A model generated the notes under the pieces. That model ran no database searches. It saw nothing but the letters and a program-made list of their open reading frames with translations, and was not told the DNA's origin. Shown piece after piece: positions 45,937 to 54,513 of a DNA stretch of 64,000 nucleotides; the stretch's first letter is position 1, and each line of letters starts with the position of its first letter. Source of the stretch: Rhodoferax fermentans (lineage in GTDB: Bacteria > Pseudomonadota > Gammaproteobacteria > Burkholderiales > Burkholderiaceae_C); NCBI RefSeq assembly GCF_002017865.1, contig NZ_MTJN01000002.1:3906001-3970000 (forward strand), written 5' to 3'. The position numbers were made by a program, and so were the translations under genes.

Positions 45937-46755
45937 TCACTTGGAGGTCAACTCCACACCAATCCCGCGGTAACCGATAAAACGGCTGGCGCGGTCAAAC
46001 ATCGGCTCACCACTGACCTGAAAGGTCTGCTGGCTGCCGTCGGCGCCCACACGGCGAAACACATAGTCCAGAAACGGCTGGCGCTCGGTGATCGTGCGGC
46101 GCAATTTCTCGCGCTCGGCCTCCACCCAGCCGTCCAGCTCGGCCGGGCCGCTGTCCCCGGCCAGGGGCTCGACCTGCATGCCCAGCATCTCAAGCACCGG
46201 ACCCGAGACTTTGGTGAAATTGCCGTTTTCGTCCTGCTCCCAGTACCAGTCCGAGGCCAGCTCGGTCAGGCTGCGGTAGCGTGCTTCACTCTCGCGCAAC
46301 TCGGCGGTGCGTTCGGCCACGGTGGCCTCCAACTCGCGGTTGTAGTTGGCGAGTTTTTTGTAGAGCAGGCGCACCTCCAGCATGTTGTGGATGCGGGTTT
46401 TCACCTCCACCAGGTCAAACGGTTTGCTGATGAAGTCCTTGGCACCCATTTGCAGCGCACGCAGCTTGTGGCCGGGTTGGGCGGTCAGCACAATCACCGG
46501 CAGGTAGCTGTCGGCCGTGTTGGTTTTGAGCCCCTCCATCACCTGAAAACCGTCCATCACCGGCATCTGCAGGTCCAACAGGATCAGGTCGTAGTGGTTT
46601 TTGCGGTGCAGCGCACACACTTCCTCAGGTTTCATGCAGGCGCTGACCTGGCTGTAACCGGCCTCGCCCAGCAGTTGTTCGAGCAGCTGCACATTGGCCA
46701 TCTGGTCATCAACGATCAGGATGTTGGCCTGGAGAATTTCGGCGGAGAGTGGCAT
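45937..46755 (-). CDS. Response regulator with PAS domain
   Basis: A 272-residue two-domain protein. The receiver domain (residues about 10-130) has the acidic pair VDD, the phospho-acceptor D61 in LLDLQMP and the conserved lysine K111 in SKPFD. A coiled coil (about residues 130-160) leads to a PAS domain (about 160-265). There is no DNA-binding or enzymatic output, so it probably acts through protein contacts with the neighbouring kinases. The ATG at 46755 is supported by AGAGGAA upstream. It is separated from the standalone CheB gene by about 95 bases that hold repeat copy 6. Confidence 0.87.
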   Translation of the reverse strand: MPLSAEILQANILIVDDQMANVQLLEQLLGEAGYSQVSACMKPEEVCALHRKNHYDLILLDLQMPVMDGFQVMEGLKTNTADSYLPVIVLTAQPGHKLRALQMGAKDFISKPFDLVEVKTRIHNMLEVRLLYKKLANYNRELEATVAERTAELRESEARYRSLTELASDWYWEQDENGNFTKVSGPVLEMLGMQVEPLAGDSGPAELDGWVEAEREKLRRTITERQPFLDYVFRRVGADGSQQTFQVSGEPMFDRASRFIGYRGIGVELTSK

Positions 46756-46804
46756 GGCAGGTTCCTCTTGGTGCGTGGAATGGGCAGCAGAGCGCTTCAT
46801 TTTG

Positions 46805-46852
46805 TATAGCTTTTGGTTGAATTGATATAAGGGCTAGAGGCCAATTTGTCTA
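46805..46852 (+). repeat. Dispersed hairpin repeat, copy 6 (abuts the CheB stop)
   Basis: The right arm ATAAGGGCTAGAGGCCAATTTG is intact and the left arm is diverged. The minus-strand stop codon TAG of the CheB gene (46850-46852) lies directly at its edge. Confidence 0.65.
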
Positions 46853-47458
46853 TGTTTCTGGCACAACATCGGGCGGTGCTGGCAAAACATCGGACTGCAT
46901 CTGTGCAATGCCGACAATTTCCTTGGCGATGTCTTCGGGGGAGAGCACAAAGTCAATACAACCAGTCTCGATGGCACTTTGTGGCATGTCGGGCTGGCGG
47001 GCGGTGCTGGGTTTCTGGGCGATGGTGATGCCACCCACAGCGCGAATGCCACACAGCGCCGCCGCACCATCACCGTCATACCCCGACACAATCACCGCAA
47101 TCAGCTTGCCGCGCCACTGCTGCGACAAGGAGCGCAAAAACACCGTGATCACATCGGGCCAGCCTCGGGGTTTGGAGATCGGTTTGAGCACAAACGCACC
47201 GTCTTGCACATGCAAATCGCGGTTGGACGGGATGATGAACACACAGTTGGGCAGCACCGGCTGGCCGTCGGTGATCAGCACCACCGGCATGCTCGAAAAA
47301 CGCAGCAGCACCTCGTGCAACTGGGTTGCGGCAATGGTGATGTGGTTGACGATGACCACCGCCACCCCCATGTCGGGCGGCAGGTGCTGCAGCAGCCTGA
47401 TGTAGGCGTCCAGCCCACCGGCCGAGCCACCCACACAGACCATCGGAAAGCCCTTCAT
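46850..47458 (-). CDS. Standalone CheB methylesterase domain protein
   Basis: A 202-residue protein that is only the CheB catalytic domain, with no receiver. The triad is preserved: S12 in GGSAGG, H39 in VIVNHITI and D130 in VSGYDGDG. CheB removes methyl groups from, or deamidates, chemoreceptor signalling helices. Without a receiver it would be controlled by partner proteins such as the PAS kinases next to it. Its ATG overlaps the stop of the kinase gene upstream by 4 bases. Such CheB-like domains also occur in CheB/CheR fusions, one of which lies 4 kb away. Confidence 0.86.
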   Translation of the reverse strand: MKGFPMVCVGGSAGGLDAYIRLLQHLPPDMGVAVVIVNHITIAATQLHEVLLRFSSMPVVLITDGQPVLPNCVFIIPSNRDLHVQDGAFVLKPISKPRGWPDVITVFLRSLSQQWRGKLIAVIVSGYDGDGAAALCGIRAVGGITIAQKPSTARQPDMPQSAIETGCIDFVLSPEDIAKEIVGIAQMQSDVLPAPPDVVPET

Positions 47459-48819
47459 ACGGCCCCTTCGGCCAGCGCCAGCTCGAACCAGAACACACTG
47501 CCCACACCGACCCGGCTGCTCACCCCTATGCTGCCGCCCATCATCTCCACCAGGCGTTTGCTCACGGCCAGGCCAATGCCGGTGCCCTCTTGCGCCCCAC
47601 CCTCCTGGCCGAGCCGGTTAAACGGCTGGAACAGGTTGGTCAGCTGCTCTGGCGACAGGCCCAGCCCGTCGTCCTGCACACTCAGGCGCACCCGCCCGGG
47701 TGCGGGCTGGCTCAGGCTCACCGTCACCGTGCCATGCGGGCGGTTGTATTTGATGGCGTTGGACAGCAGGTTGATCACCACCTGCTTGAGCCGACGCCGG
47801 TCTGAGAACACCAGGCAGGGCTGGGCAAAGCTCGGGAAATTCACCACCAAACCCCGGGCCGTGGCCTGGGGTTCGATCATGGTCTGGCAATCCGCCAGAA
47901 CGTCCTCAAGCGACTCACGCGCCAAAGCCAGTGCCAGCTGGCCCGACTCGATGCTGGCCAGGTCCAGTATCTCGTTGACCAGGTCCAGCAGGTACCAGCC
48001 GCCGTGCAGGATCTGGTCGATCGACGACTTTTGTGCCGGGGTGGGCGGTGGGCTGCTGGCCTGCATCAGCTGGGCAAAACCCAGGATGGCGTTGAGCGGT
48101 GAGCGCAGCTCGTGGCTCATGCTGGTCAAAAAGTCTGACTTGGCGCTGTTGGCCTTGTCGGCCAGCTGGCGCGCGCGCTCCAGCTCGGTGTTTTTGACCT
48201 GCAAAACCGCATCCAGCCGCACCCGCTCTGACACGTCCCTGAACATCACCCGCAGGGTGACGGCACCACTGGCGGCGCGCGCCATGTTGACCACCAGGGT
48301 GACCCAGATCGGCTGCCCCACACCGGTGATCATCTGCAACTCGCAGGTCTGGGTTGTGCCAAAGGTGTCAAGCAAGGCGCAGCACTGCTGGTAAATTTTG
48401 CGCTGGACCATCGGCATGAAGTGGGTGATGCGCAGCTTGACCAGCGCACTGCGTGTCACCCCCAGCAGCGTGGCAGCGGTCAGGTTGGCCTCCTGAATCT
48501 GGCCCTCGCCATCGACCGTGCAGTAACCCACCGGGGCCATGTCGTACAGGTCAAAGTAGCGCTCGCGCGCCTGCTCCAGCTCCAGCTGGACACGGCGCAG
48601 CTCTTCGTTTTGCAACTCCAGCTCAATCTGGTGCACCCGCAGCTCGTGGTAGAGCAGTTGCGCGTCTTCGGGCTGCATCTCCTTGAGCATCTCCAGCGGC
48701 AGCGGCGCCTTGAGCTGGTGGCTGTCCTGCGCCCGCCGCCGCAAAGATTGCAGCGCCACCACCAGGCCCGCGGTGTCGTCAAGCGCGCCGGGCGGAGGGA
48801 TTGTGTGGCTGTCAGACAT
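47455..48819 (-). CDS. PAS-domain sensor histidine kinase
   Basis: A 454-residue soluble kinase. An N-terminal coiled-coil segment (about residues 52-90: LLYHELRVHQIELELQNEEL) precedes a PAS domain (about 90-205), a HisKA domain with H236 in SHELRSPLNA, and an ATPase domain with NLLSNAIKYNR (N box) and EGTGIGLAVSKRL (G box). The LRVHQIELE coiled coil is shared with the PAS-GGDEF-EAL protein at 54514-56847. There is no transmembrane segment, so it senses a cytoplasmic signal. It overlaps the CheB gene by 4 bases. It has no receiver of its own; the response regulator at 45937-46755 is a candidate partner. Confidence 0.9.
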   Translation of the reverse strand: MSDSHTIPPPGALDDTAGLVVALQSLRRRAQDSHQLKAPLPLEMLKEMQPEDAQLLYHELRVHQIELELQNEELRRVQLELEQARERYFDLYDMAPVGYCTVDGEGQIQEANLTAATLLGVTRSALVKLRITHFMPMVQRKIYQQCCALLDTFGTTQTCELQMITGVGQPIWVTLVVNMARAASGAVTLRVMFRDVSERVRLDAVLQVKNTELERARQLADKANSAKSDFLTSMSHELRSPLNAILGFAQLMQASSPPPTPAQKSSIDQILHGGWYLLDLVNEILDLASIESGQLALALARESLEDVLADCQTMIEPQATARGLVVNFPSFAQPCLVFSDRRRLKQVVINLLSNAIKYNRPHGTVTVSLSQPAPGRVRLSVQDDGLGLSPEQLTNLFQPFNRLGQEGGAQEGTGIGLAVSKRLVEMMGGSIGVSSRVGVGSVFWFELALAEGAV

Positions 48820-48835
48820 CAAGGATAGCTCCCAT

Positions 48836-48882
48836 AGTGATAGCTATATGCCCTTATTGGAAAAGGGCTTGAGGCCAATGTC
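48836..48882 (+). repeat. Dispersed hairpin repeat, copy 7
   Basis: TAGCTATATGCCCTTATT then AAAAGGGCTTGAGGCCAATG. It sits between two minus-strand kinases, 12 bases from the stop of the hybrid kinase. Confidence 0.82.
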
Positions 48883-48893
48883 TTGCAAAAACA

Positions 48894-51278
48894 TCAAAGC
48901 TCTTGCAACGCGGCACGCTGGGTCTGTGCCAAGGCCAGCCCGGCATCGAGCGCGTCCATGAACTCGGTGACCCGGATCGGCTTGGTCAGGTAACGCAAGA
49001 AACCCGCCGCCAAACCACGTTCAATGTCGCGCGGCATGGCGTTGGCACTGAGCGCCAGCACCGGGATGTGCCGGGTGTCTTCGTCTTCTTGCAGGATCTT
49101 GAGCGCCTGCAAACCGTTGATGACGGGCAGGTTGATGTCCAGCAGAATCACATCAGGCTGGTGCTCCCGCGCCAGCGCCATGCCACGGGTCGCGTCTTCT
49201 GCGCCAAACATGCGCAGGTCCGGGCGCCGGGCAATCAGCTGGCGCACCAGCTCCATGTTGGCACGGTTGTCTTCCACATACAGCAGGGTGCGCACCCGCT
49301 CACCGCTGGCCAGCGGGGCAGCCTGGACCAGCTGCATCTCGTTGACCTCGTCGTTGAACTGGGGTGCACCCACCAGCGCCAGTTCGACCCAGAACACACT
49401 GCCCGCGCCGACACTGCTGACCACGCCCATCTCACCGCCCATCTGCTCGACCAGGCGTTTGCTCACCACCAGACCGATGCCGGTGCCCTCCTCCTCGCTG
49501 TCTTCCTTGCCGAGCCGGTTGAAAGGCTGGAACAACTGCGCCAGTTTGTCGGCGGGCAGGCCCTCACCGGTGTCTTGCACACTCAGACGGATGCGCCCTT
49601 TGGCGCCCTCGTGGCAGCTCACCGTCACGTTGCCGCCTTGGCGGTTGTACTTGATGGCGTTGGACAGCAGGTTGATCACCACCTGTTTCAGGCGGGTGTG
49701 GTCGGCGCTGACAAAACACGGCAGCGTCAGTGGTACAAACTGCAGGCTGACCGATTTTTTGAGTGCGGCGGGCGCCATCAGGGTCTGGCAGTCCTGCAGC
49801 ACCTCAGACAGCGACACCGGCTCACGCGAGAGCGAGAGCTGGCCGGACTCGATCAGTGCCAGGTCCAGCACCTCGTTGATCAGCTCCAGCAAATACCAGC
49901 CCGCACGCAGAATCTGGTCGATGCTGGCTTTTTGGGACGGTGTGGGCAGCGGTGTGCCCGACTCCATCAACTGCGCAAACCCCAGAATCGCGTTGAGCGG
50001 TGAGCGCAACTCGTGGCTCATGCCTGACAAAAACTCGGACTTGGCCAGGTTGGCCTTGTCGGCAGCGGCGCGGGCGGCCTCGAGCTCGGCATTTTTGTCG
50101 CGCAGCACCCGGTCGAGCCGCTCACGCTCGACCTCGGCGGCACGGCGGGCGGTGTTGTCGGTGCCAATCAGCAGGTAACCAATGATGGCCTCGTTCTCGT
50201 CACGCAAGGCGGTCACCGACACCATGGCGGGCAGGCGACGGCCATCCTTGCGGATGTAAGTGCGCTCGTCAATGTCTTCGATGCCACGCGAGGCCTTGAA
50301 CACCAGGGACTCAAAACCCGGTGCAATCTCGGTCCCCAGCTCCGTGCTGAGTGATGCGGCCCGCGTCGTCATCTCCTGCGGGTCGGACAGGTCGGCCGGG
50401 GTGATGCGGTTCACCACCTCGGCGGCGGTGTAGCCCAGCATGCGCTCGGCCCCCACGTTGAAGATCTGGATCACGCCCTGGGCGTCGGTGGCAATGCTGG
50501 AGAAGTTGGCGCTGTTGAAAATGGCTTTTTGCAAGGCGCTGACCTGGCGCAGTGCCTGTTGCGCCGCGTATTCCTCGGTGACGTTGCGAAACACCAGCAC
50601 CGCGCCCACCACCAGGCCATCGGCATCGCGGATAGGCGCACAGCTATCGGCAATGTCGTAGTGCGGGCCATCGCGCGACAGCAGCACCGTGTGGTTGGCC
50701 AGGCCCTGCACCGTGCCGTGTGCCAGCGTTTCCAGCACCGGCACCGAGACCGGCTCGCGGCTGACCTTGTTGATGATCTTGAACACCTCGTCCACCGGCT
50801 GCCCGATGGCCTGCGCCAGTGTCCAGCCGGTGAGCTTCTGCGCCACCGGGTTGAGCAAGGTGATGCGTGCCTGGGCGTCGGTGGCAATCACCGCGTCCCC
50901 AATCGAGTCCAGCGTCACCGCCAGCTTTTGGGCGTCCTCCTGGGCTTTGGCGTTGGCCGCCAACAACTGGCGATTGCTTTCCTCTTGTGCGGCCAGCAGG
51001 CGCAGGGTGTCCAGATGGGCCAGGTTTTTCTCAGCCTGCTGTGTTTTCTGGATGCCCCAGAACACCAGGAAGGCGGCCATCAGCAGAGCCAGCAGAACCA
51101 GCGCTTCAAGCCTGGGGTAAACCGACCCATAGGTGAAATAAGCGCCCGCACCCAACAACAGCAACGCCGCCGCCAGCCAGGTGAATGGTTTGGAGATATT
51201 TTTCAAGACAGAACCCGAGGAAACCAGGCCACAACAGCCCTTGGTGGAGGTGGTCCAGCATAACGGGTGCACGTCCAT
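48894..51278 (-). CDS. Membrane-anchored hybrid histidine kinase (PAS-PAS-HK-REC)
   Basis: A 794-residue hybrid kinase. Two transmembrane helices lie near residues 33-49 and 57-75 with almost no periplasmic loop. Two PAS domains follow (about 95-225 and 230-365), then HisKA with a SHELRSPLNA motif near residue 420, an ATPase domain with NLLSNAIKYNRQ and EGTGIGLVVSKRL, and a C-terminal receiver whose phospho-acceptor is the Asp of ILLDINLP (about 710). The HK core is very similar to that of the kinase at 47455-48819, so one likely arose by duplication. The start is uncertain; ATG 51278 is used. Confidence 0.87.
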   Translation of the reverse strand: MDVHPLCWTTSTKGCCGLVSSGSVLKNISKPFTWLAAALLLLGAGAYFTYGSVYPRLEALVLLALLMAAFLVFWGIQKTQQAEKNLAHLDTLRLLAAQEESNRQLLAANAKAQEDAQKLAVTLDSIGDAVIATDAQARITLLNPVAQKLTGWTLAQAIGQPVDEVFKIINKVSREPVSVPVLETLAHGTVQGLANHTVLLSRDGPHYDIADSCAPIRDADGLVVGAVLVFRNVTEEYAAQQALRQVSALQKAIFNSANFSSIATDAQGVIQIFNVGAERMLGYTAAEVVNRITPADLSDPQEMTTRAASLSTELGTEIAPGFESLVFKASRGIEDIDERTYIRKDGRRLPAMVSVTALRDENEAIIGYLLIGTDNTARRAAEVERERLDRVLRDKNAELEAARAAADKANLAKSEFLSGMSHELRSPLNAILGFAQLMESGTPLPTPSQKASIDQILRAGWYLLELINEVLDLALIESGQLSLSREPVSLSEVLQDCQTLMAPAALKKSVSLQFVPLTLPCFVSADHTRLKQVVINLLSNAIKYNRQGGNVTVSCHEGAKGRIRLSVQDTGEGLPADKLAQLFQPFNRLGKEDSEEEGTGIGLVVSKRLVEQMGGEMGVVSSVGAGSVFWVELALVGAPQFNDEVNEMQLVQAAPLASGERVRTLLYVEDNRANMELVRQLIARRPDLRMFGAEDATRGMALAREHQPDVILLDINLPVINGLQALKILQEDEDTRHIPVLALSANAMPRDIERGLAAGFLRYLTKPIRVTEFMDALDAGLALAQTQRAALQEL

Positions 51279-51323
51279 GGCCTGCGTGCGCTGGCGCACA
51301 TAAGCCCCACTTTGAGAACAATC

Positions 51324-51367
51324 GGCCTCTAGCCCTTGTCTATCAAGGGACAACAGCTACATATTTG
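51324..51367 (-). repeat. Dispersed hairpin repeat, copy 8 (opposite orientation)
   Basis: On the minus strand: TAGCTGTTGTCCCTTGAT and CAAGGGCTAGAGGCC. It lies between the divergent hybrid kinase and CheB-CheR fusion genes, in the promoter region. Confidence 0.78.
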
Positions 51368-51449
51368 GTAACACTGCGTAAGGCCTACACTCCAGCCAGA
51401 TGCTGGCGCCAAGTGCCCGCACACCCACCGGTTTGACCAGGAGCCCCGC

Positions 51450-54400
51450 ATGACACAACGATCCACGGGCGCCCTTGCCACCTTGCCGACCCCAAGCACC
51501 CCTGACCCGGGCACAGCCCCCCACGACGCAGCCGCAGCAGCGCCCGACAACCCTGGCCCGTTTCCGATTGTGGGCATTGGCGCCTCGGCCGGTGGGCTGG
51601 CGGCGTTTGAGGCGTTTTTCTCGGGCATGCCCGAGGGGGTGGCCAGCGGCATGGCCTTTGTGCTGGTGCAACACCTGGCGCCGGACCACAAAAGCCTGCT
51701 GGCCGAGTTGATCCGCCGCTTCACCCCGATGCCGGTGTTGGAGGTCGAAGACAGCATGACGGTGGCGCCCAACTGCGTCTACATCATCACCCCCAACCAC
51801 GACATGGCCTTGATCAACGGCAGCCTGCAGTTGCTGGCACCCGGCGCACCACGCGGGCAACGCCTGCCCATCGACTTTTTCTTCAAGTCCCTCGCCGCTG
51901 ACCAGCGTGAACGGGCCATTGGTGTGGTGCTGTCGGGCACCGGCAGCGACGGCACACTGGGCCTGCGCGCCATCAAGGATGCCGGGGGCATGGTGATGGT
52001 GCAAAACCCCGAGAACGCCGAGTTTGACGGCATGCCACGCAGCGCCATGGCCACCGGCCTGGTGGACTACCAGCTCGACGCCAAGCAGATGCCCGCGCGC
52101 CTGAGCAGTTATGTGAGTTACGCCTTTGGCAAATTGGCGATGCGTGCTGACAAGTCGGTGCTCATCAACGAAAGCGCTTTGAAGCGCATTTTTGTGCTGC
52201 TGCGCACCCAGACCAAACACGATTTTTCACAGTACAAACCCAGCACCATCCAGCGCCGGATCGAGCGGCGCATGTCGGTGCACCAGATCAGCCAGATTGA
52301 CGACTATGTGCGTTACCTGCAGCACAACAGCGAAGAGACCCAGGCGCTGTTTCGTGACCTGCTGATTGGGGTGACCAACTTTTTCCGCGATCCCGAGGTG
52401 TTTGAGGTGTTTGAAAAGCAGGTGGTGCCGATGCTGTTTGCGGGCAAATCCGCCGCCAATGACACGGTGCGCATCTGGGTGGCGGGTTGCTCCACCGGAG
52501 AGGAGGCGTATTCGATCGCGATCCTGCTGCAAGAGCACATGGCAACGCTGCAGCAAAGCTACACCGTGCAGCTGTTTGCCACCGACATCGACAGCCGCGC
52601 CATCACCTTTGCCCGCGCCGGGCTGTACCCGGCGGGTATTGCGGCCGACATCACGCCGCTGCGGCTGGCGCGTTATTTCACGGCCGAACCCGATGGCGGC
52701 GGTTACCGCATCCACAAAAGCATCCGCGACATGCTGGTGTTCTCCGAGCAGGACCTGACGCGCGACCCGCCGTTTTCGAGGCTCGACCTGATCACCTGCC
52801 GCAACCTGCTGATTTACCTGGGGGCCGACCTGCAAAAGCGCCTGATGCCACTGTTCCACTACGCCTTGAACCCGCACGGCCTGCTGTTTCTGGGCACCTC
52901 CGAAGGCGTGGGTGATGCGTTGACGCTGTTTGCCTCACTCGACCGCAAGGCCAAGATCTACCAACGCAAAGCCACCGAGGCTGGTCTGTTGCGCTCACCC
53001 GGGCGTTTTTTGCCCGCACCCCACACCGGGCAGGCCACGCAGCTGCGGGGCGCGGGCCGGGACGTGTTCTCGGCCAAACTGCCCTTGCGTGAGCTGACCG
53101 AGCAAGCGCTGCTGGCGCAAGTGGTGCCCGCCGGGGCGCTGATCAACAGCTTGGGTGACATCCTGTACCTGCACGGGCGTACCGGCATGTACCTGGAGCC
53201 GCCACCGGGCGAGGTCGGGGTGGCCAACATCCTCAAGATGGCGCGTGAAGGCCTGCGCCCGGCGCTGACCAATGCCTTGCACCGCTGTGTGGCGCAGCAG
53301 GAGCCGGTGCACATCCCGGGCCTGCGGGTCAAGACCAATGGCCACTTCAGCCGCGTCAACCTGTGTGTGCGAGCAGTGGCCACCGGCCCGGCGCTGGCCG
53401 GGCCCGAGAGCGAGAGTGATGCACCGCTGTACCTGGTGCTTCTGGAAGAGGCGCAACAGCCGCTGCAAGAACCCGCCGTGCCCAGCGCTCAGACCGGTGA
53501 GGCCACAGACGGCAGCGCCGCCCAAATGCGCACCCTGCGCGAGGAGCTGCGCGCCAAGGACGAGTACCTGCAAAGCACCCTCGAAGAACTGGAAAGCTCG
53601 AACGAGGAGCTCAAGTCCAGCAACGAGGAGATGCAGTCGGTCAATGAAGAGCTGCAGAGCACCAACGAGGAGCTGGAGACCTCCAAGGAGGAGCTGCAGT
53701 CGGTCAACGAAGAGTTGTCCACCGTCAACAACGAGCTCAACCTCAAGGTCGACGACCTGTCCCGCCTGAACAACGACATGAACAACCTGCTGGCGGGCAC
53801 CGGCATTGCCACCGTGTTTGTGGACCACCAGCTGCGCATCCTGCGCTTTACCCCGACCGCCTCCCAGCTCATCAACCTGATCAGCAGTGACGTGGGGCGC
53901 CCGGTCGGGCACATTGTGTCGAACCTGGTGGGTTACACCAGCCTGGTGAGTGACGCACAAGCCGTGCTTGACACCCTGGTGGCCAAAGACGTGCAGGTGC
54001 AGACCACCGACGGTGCCTGGTTCACGCTGCGCATCCGGCCCTACCGCACGCTCGACAATGTGATCGAGGGCGCGGTGATCACCTTCAGCGACATCAGCGA
54101 GCTCAAACGCACCGAGGCGACACTGGCGCAGGCCAACCAGCTGGCGCGGCTGGCGGTGGTGGTGCGCGACGCTTTTGACGCGATCACCATGACCGACCTG
54201 GAAGGCCGTATCCTGGCCTGGAACCCGGCGGCTGAGCGCCTGTACGGCTGGACCGAGGCGCAGGCCCTGCAGATGACCCTGCGTGAACGCATTCCACCGG
54301 CCTTGGTGGACGAGGCCATGCAACGACTGCAACAGCTCAGCGCAGGCCAGGTGCTGGCGCTGTACCCGACCCAGAGGCTGACCCGCAGCGGCCAGACGGT

Positions 54401-54494
54401 GGAGGTGTCTCTGTTGGCTACCGCACTGATTGATACCAACGGCAAGGTCTATGCTGTGACCACGACGGAGCGATTGCGAACGTCAGACACCTAA
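51450..54494 (+). CDS. CheB-CheR fusion with coiled coil and PAS domains
   Basis: A 1014-residue multidomain protein. Order: CheB methylesterase (about residues 38-225, triad S46 in GASAGG, H75 in VQHLAP and D167 in GTGSDG), CheR methyltransferase (about 240-500, with VAGCSTGEEAYS as the SAM-binding motif near 342 and LITCRNLLIY near 446), a middle linker, a long coiled coil with NEEL-type repeats (about 699-775), and two PAS domains (about 785-890 and 900-1010). It has both opposing receptor-modifying activities in one chain, without a receiver. It is followed 19 bases later by a PAS-GGDEF-EAL gene, so the output may be c-di-GMP control rather than flagellar chemotaxis. Confidence 0.9.
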   Translation: MTQRSTGALATLPTPSTPDPGTAPHDAAAAAPDNPGPFPIVGIGASAGGLAAFEAFFSGMPEGVASGMAFVLVQHLAPDHKSLLAELIRRFTPMPVLEVEDSMTVAPNCVYIITPNHDMALINGSLQLLAPGAPRGQRLPIDFFFKSLAADQRERAIGVVLSGTGSDGTLGLRAIKDAGGMVMVQNPENAEFDGMPRSAMATGLVDYQLDAKQMPARLSSYVSYAFGKLAMRADKSVLINESALKRIFVLLRTQTKHDFSQYKPSTIQRRIERRMSVHQISQIDDYVRYLQHNSEETQALFRDLLIGVTNFFRDPEVFEVFEKQVVPMLFAGKSAANDTVRIWVAGCSTGEEAYSIAILLQEHMATLQQSYTVQLFATDIDSRAITFARAGLYPAGIAADITPLRLARYFTAEPDGGGYRIHKSIRDMLVFSEQDLTRDPPFSRLDLITCRNLLIYLGADLQKRLMPLFHYALNPHGLLFLGTSEGVGDALTLFASLDRKAKIYQRKATEAGLLRSPGRFLPAPHTGQATQLRGAGRDVFSAKLPLRELTEQALLAQVVPAGALINSLGDILYLHGRTGMYLEPPPGEVGVANILKMAREGLRPALTNALHRCVAQQEPVHIPGLRVKTNGHFSRVNLCVRAVATGPALAGPESESDAPLYLVLLEEAQQPLQEPAVPSAQTGEATDGSAAQMRTLREELRAKDEYLQSTLEELESSNEELKSSNEEMQSVNEELQSTNEELETSKEELQSVNEELSTVNNELNLKVDDLSRLNNDMNNLLAGTGIATVFVDHQLRILRFTPTASQLINLISSDVGRPVGHIVSNLVGYTSLVSDAQAVLDTLVAKDVQVQTTDGAWFTLRIRPYRTLDNVIEGAVITFSDISELKRTEATLAQANQLARLAVVVRDAFDAITMTDLEGRILAWNPAAERLYGWTEAQALQMTLRERIPPALVDEAMQRLQQLSAGQVLALYPTQRLTRSGQTVEVSLLATALIDTNGKVYAVTTTERLRTSDT

Positions 54495-54513
54495 ACACCA
54501 CGGAGGCTCTGCC

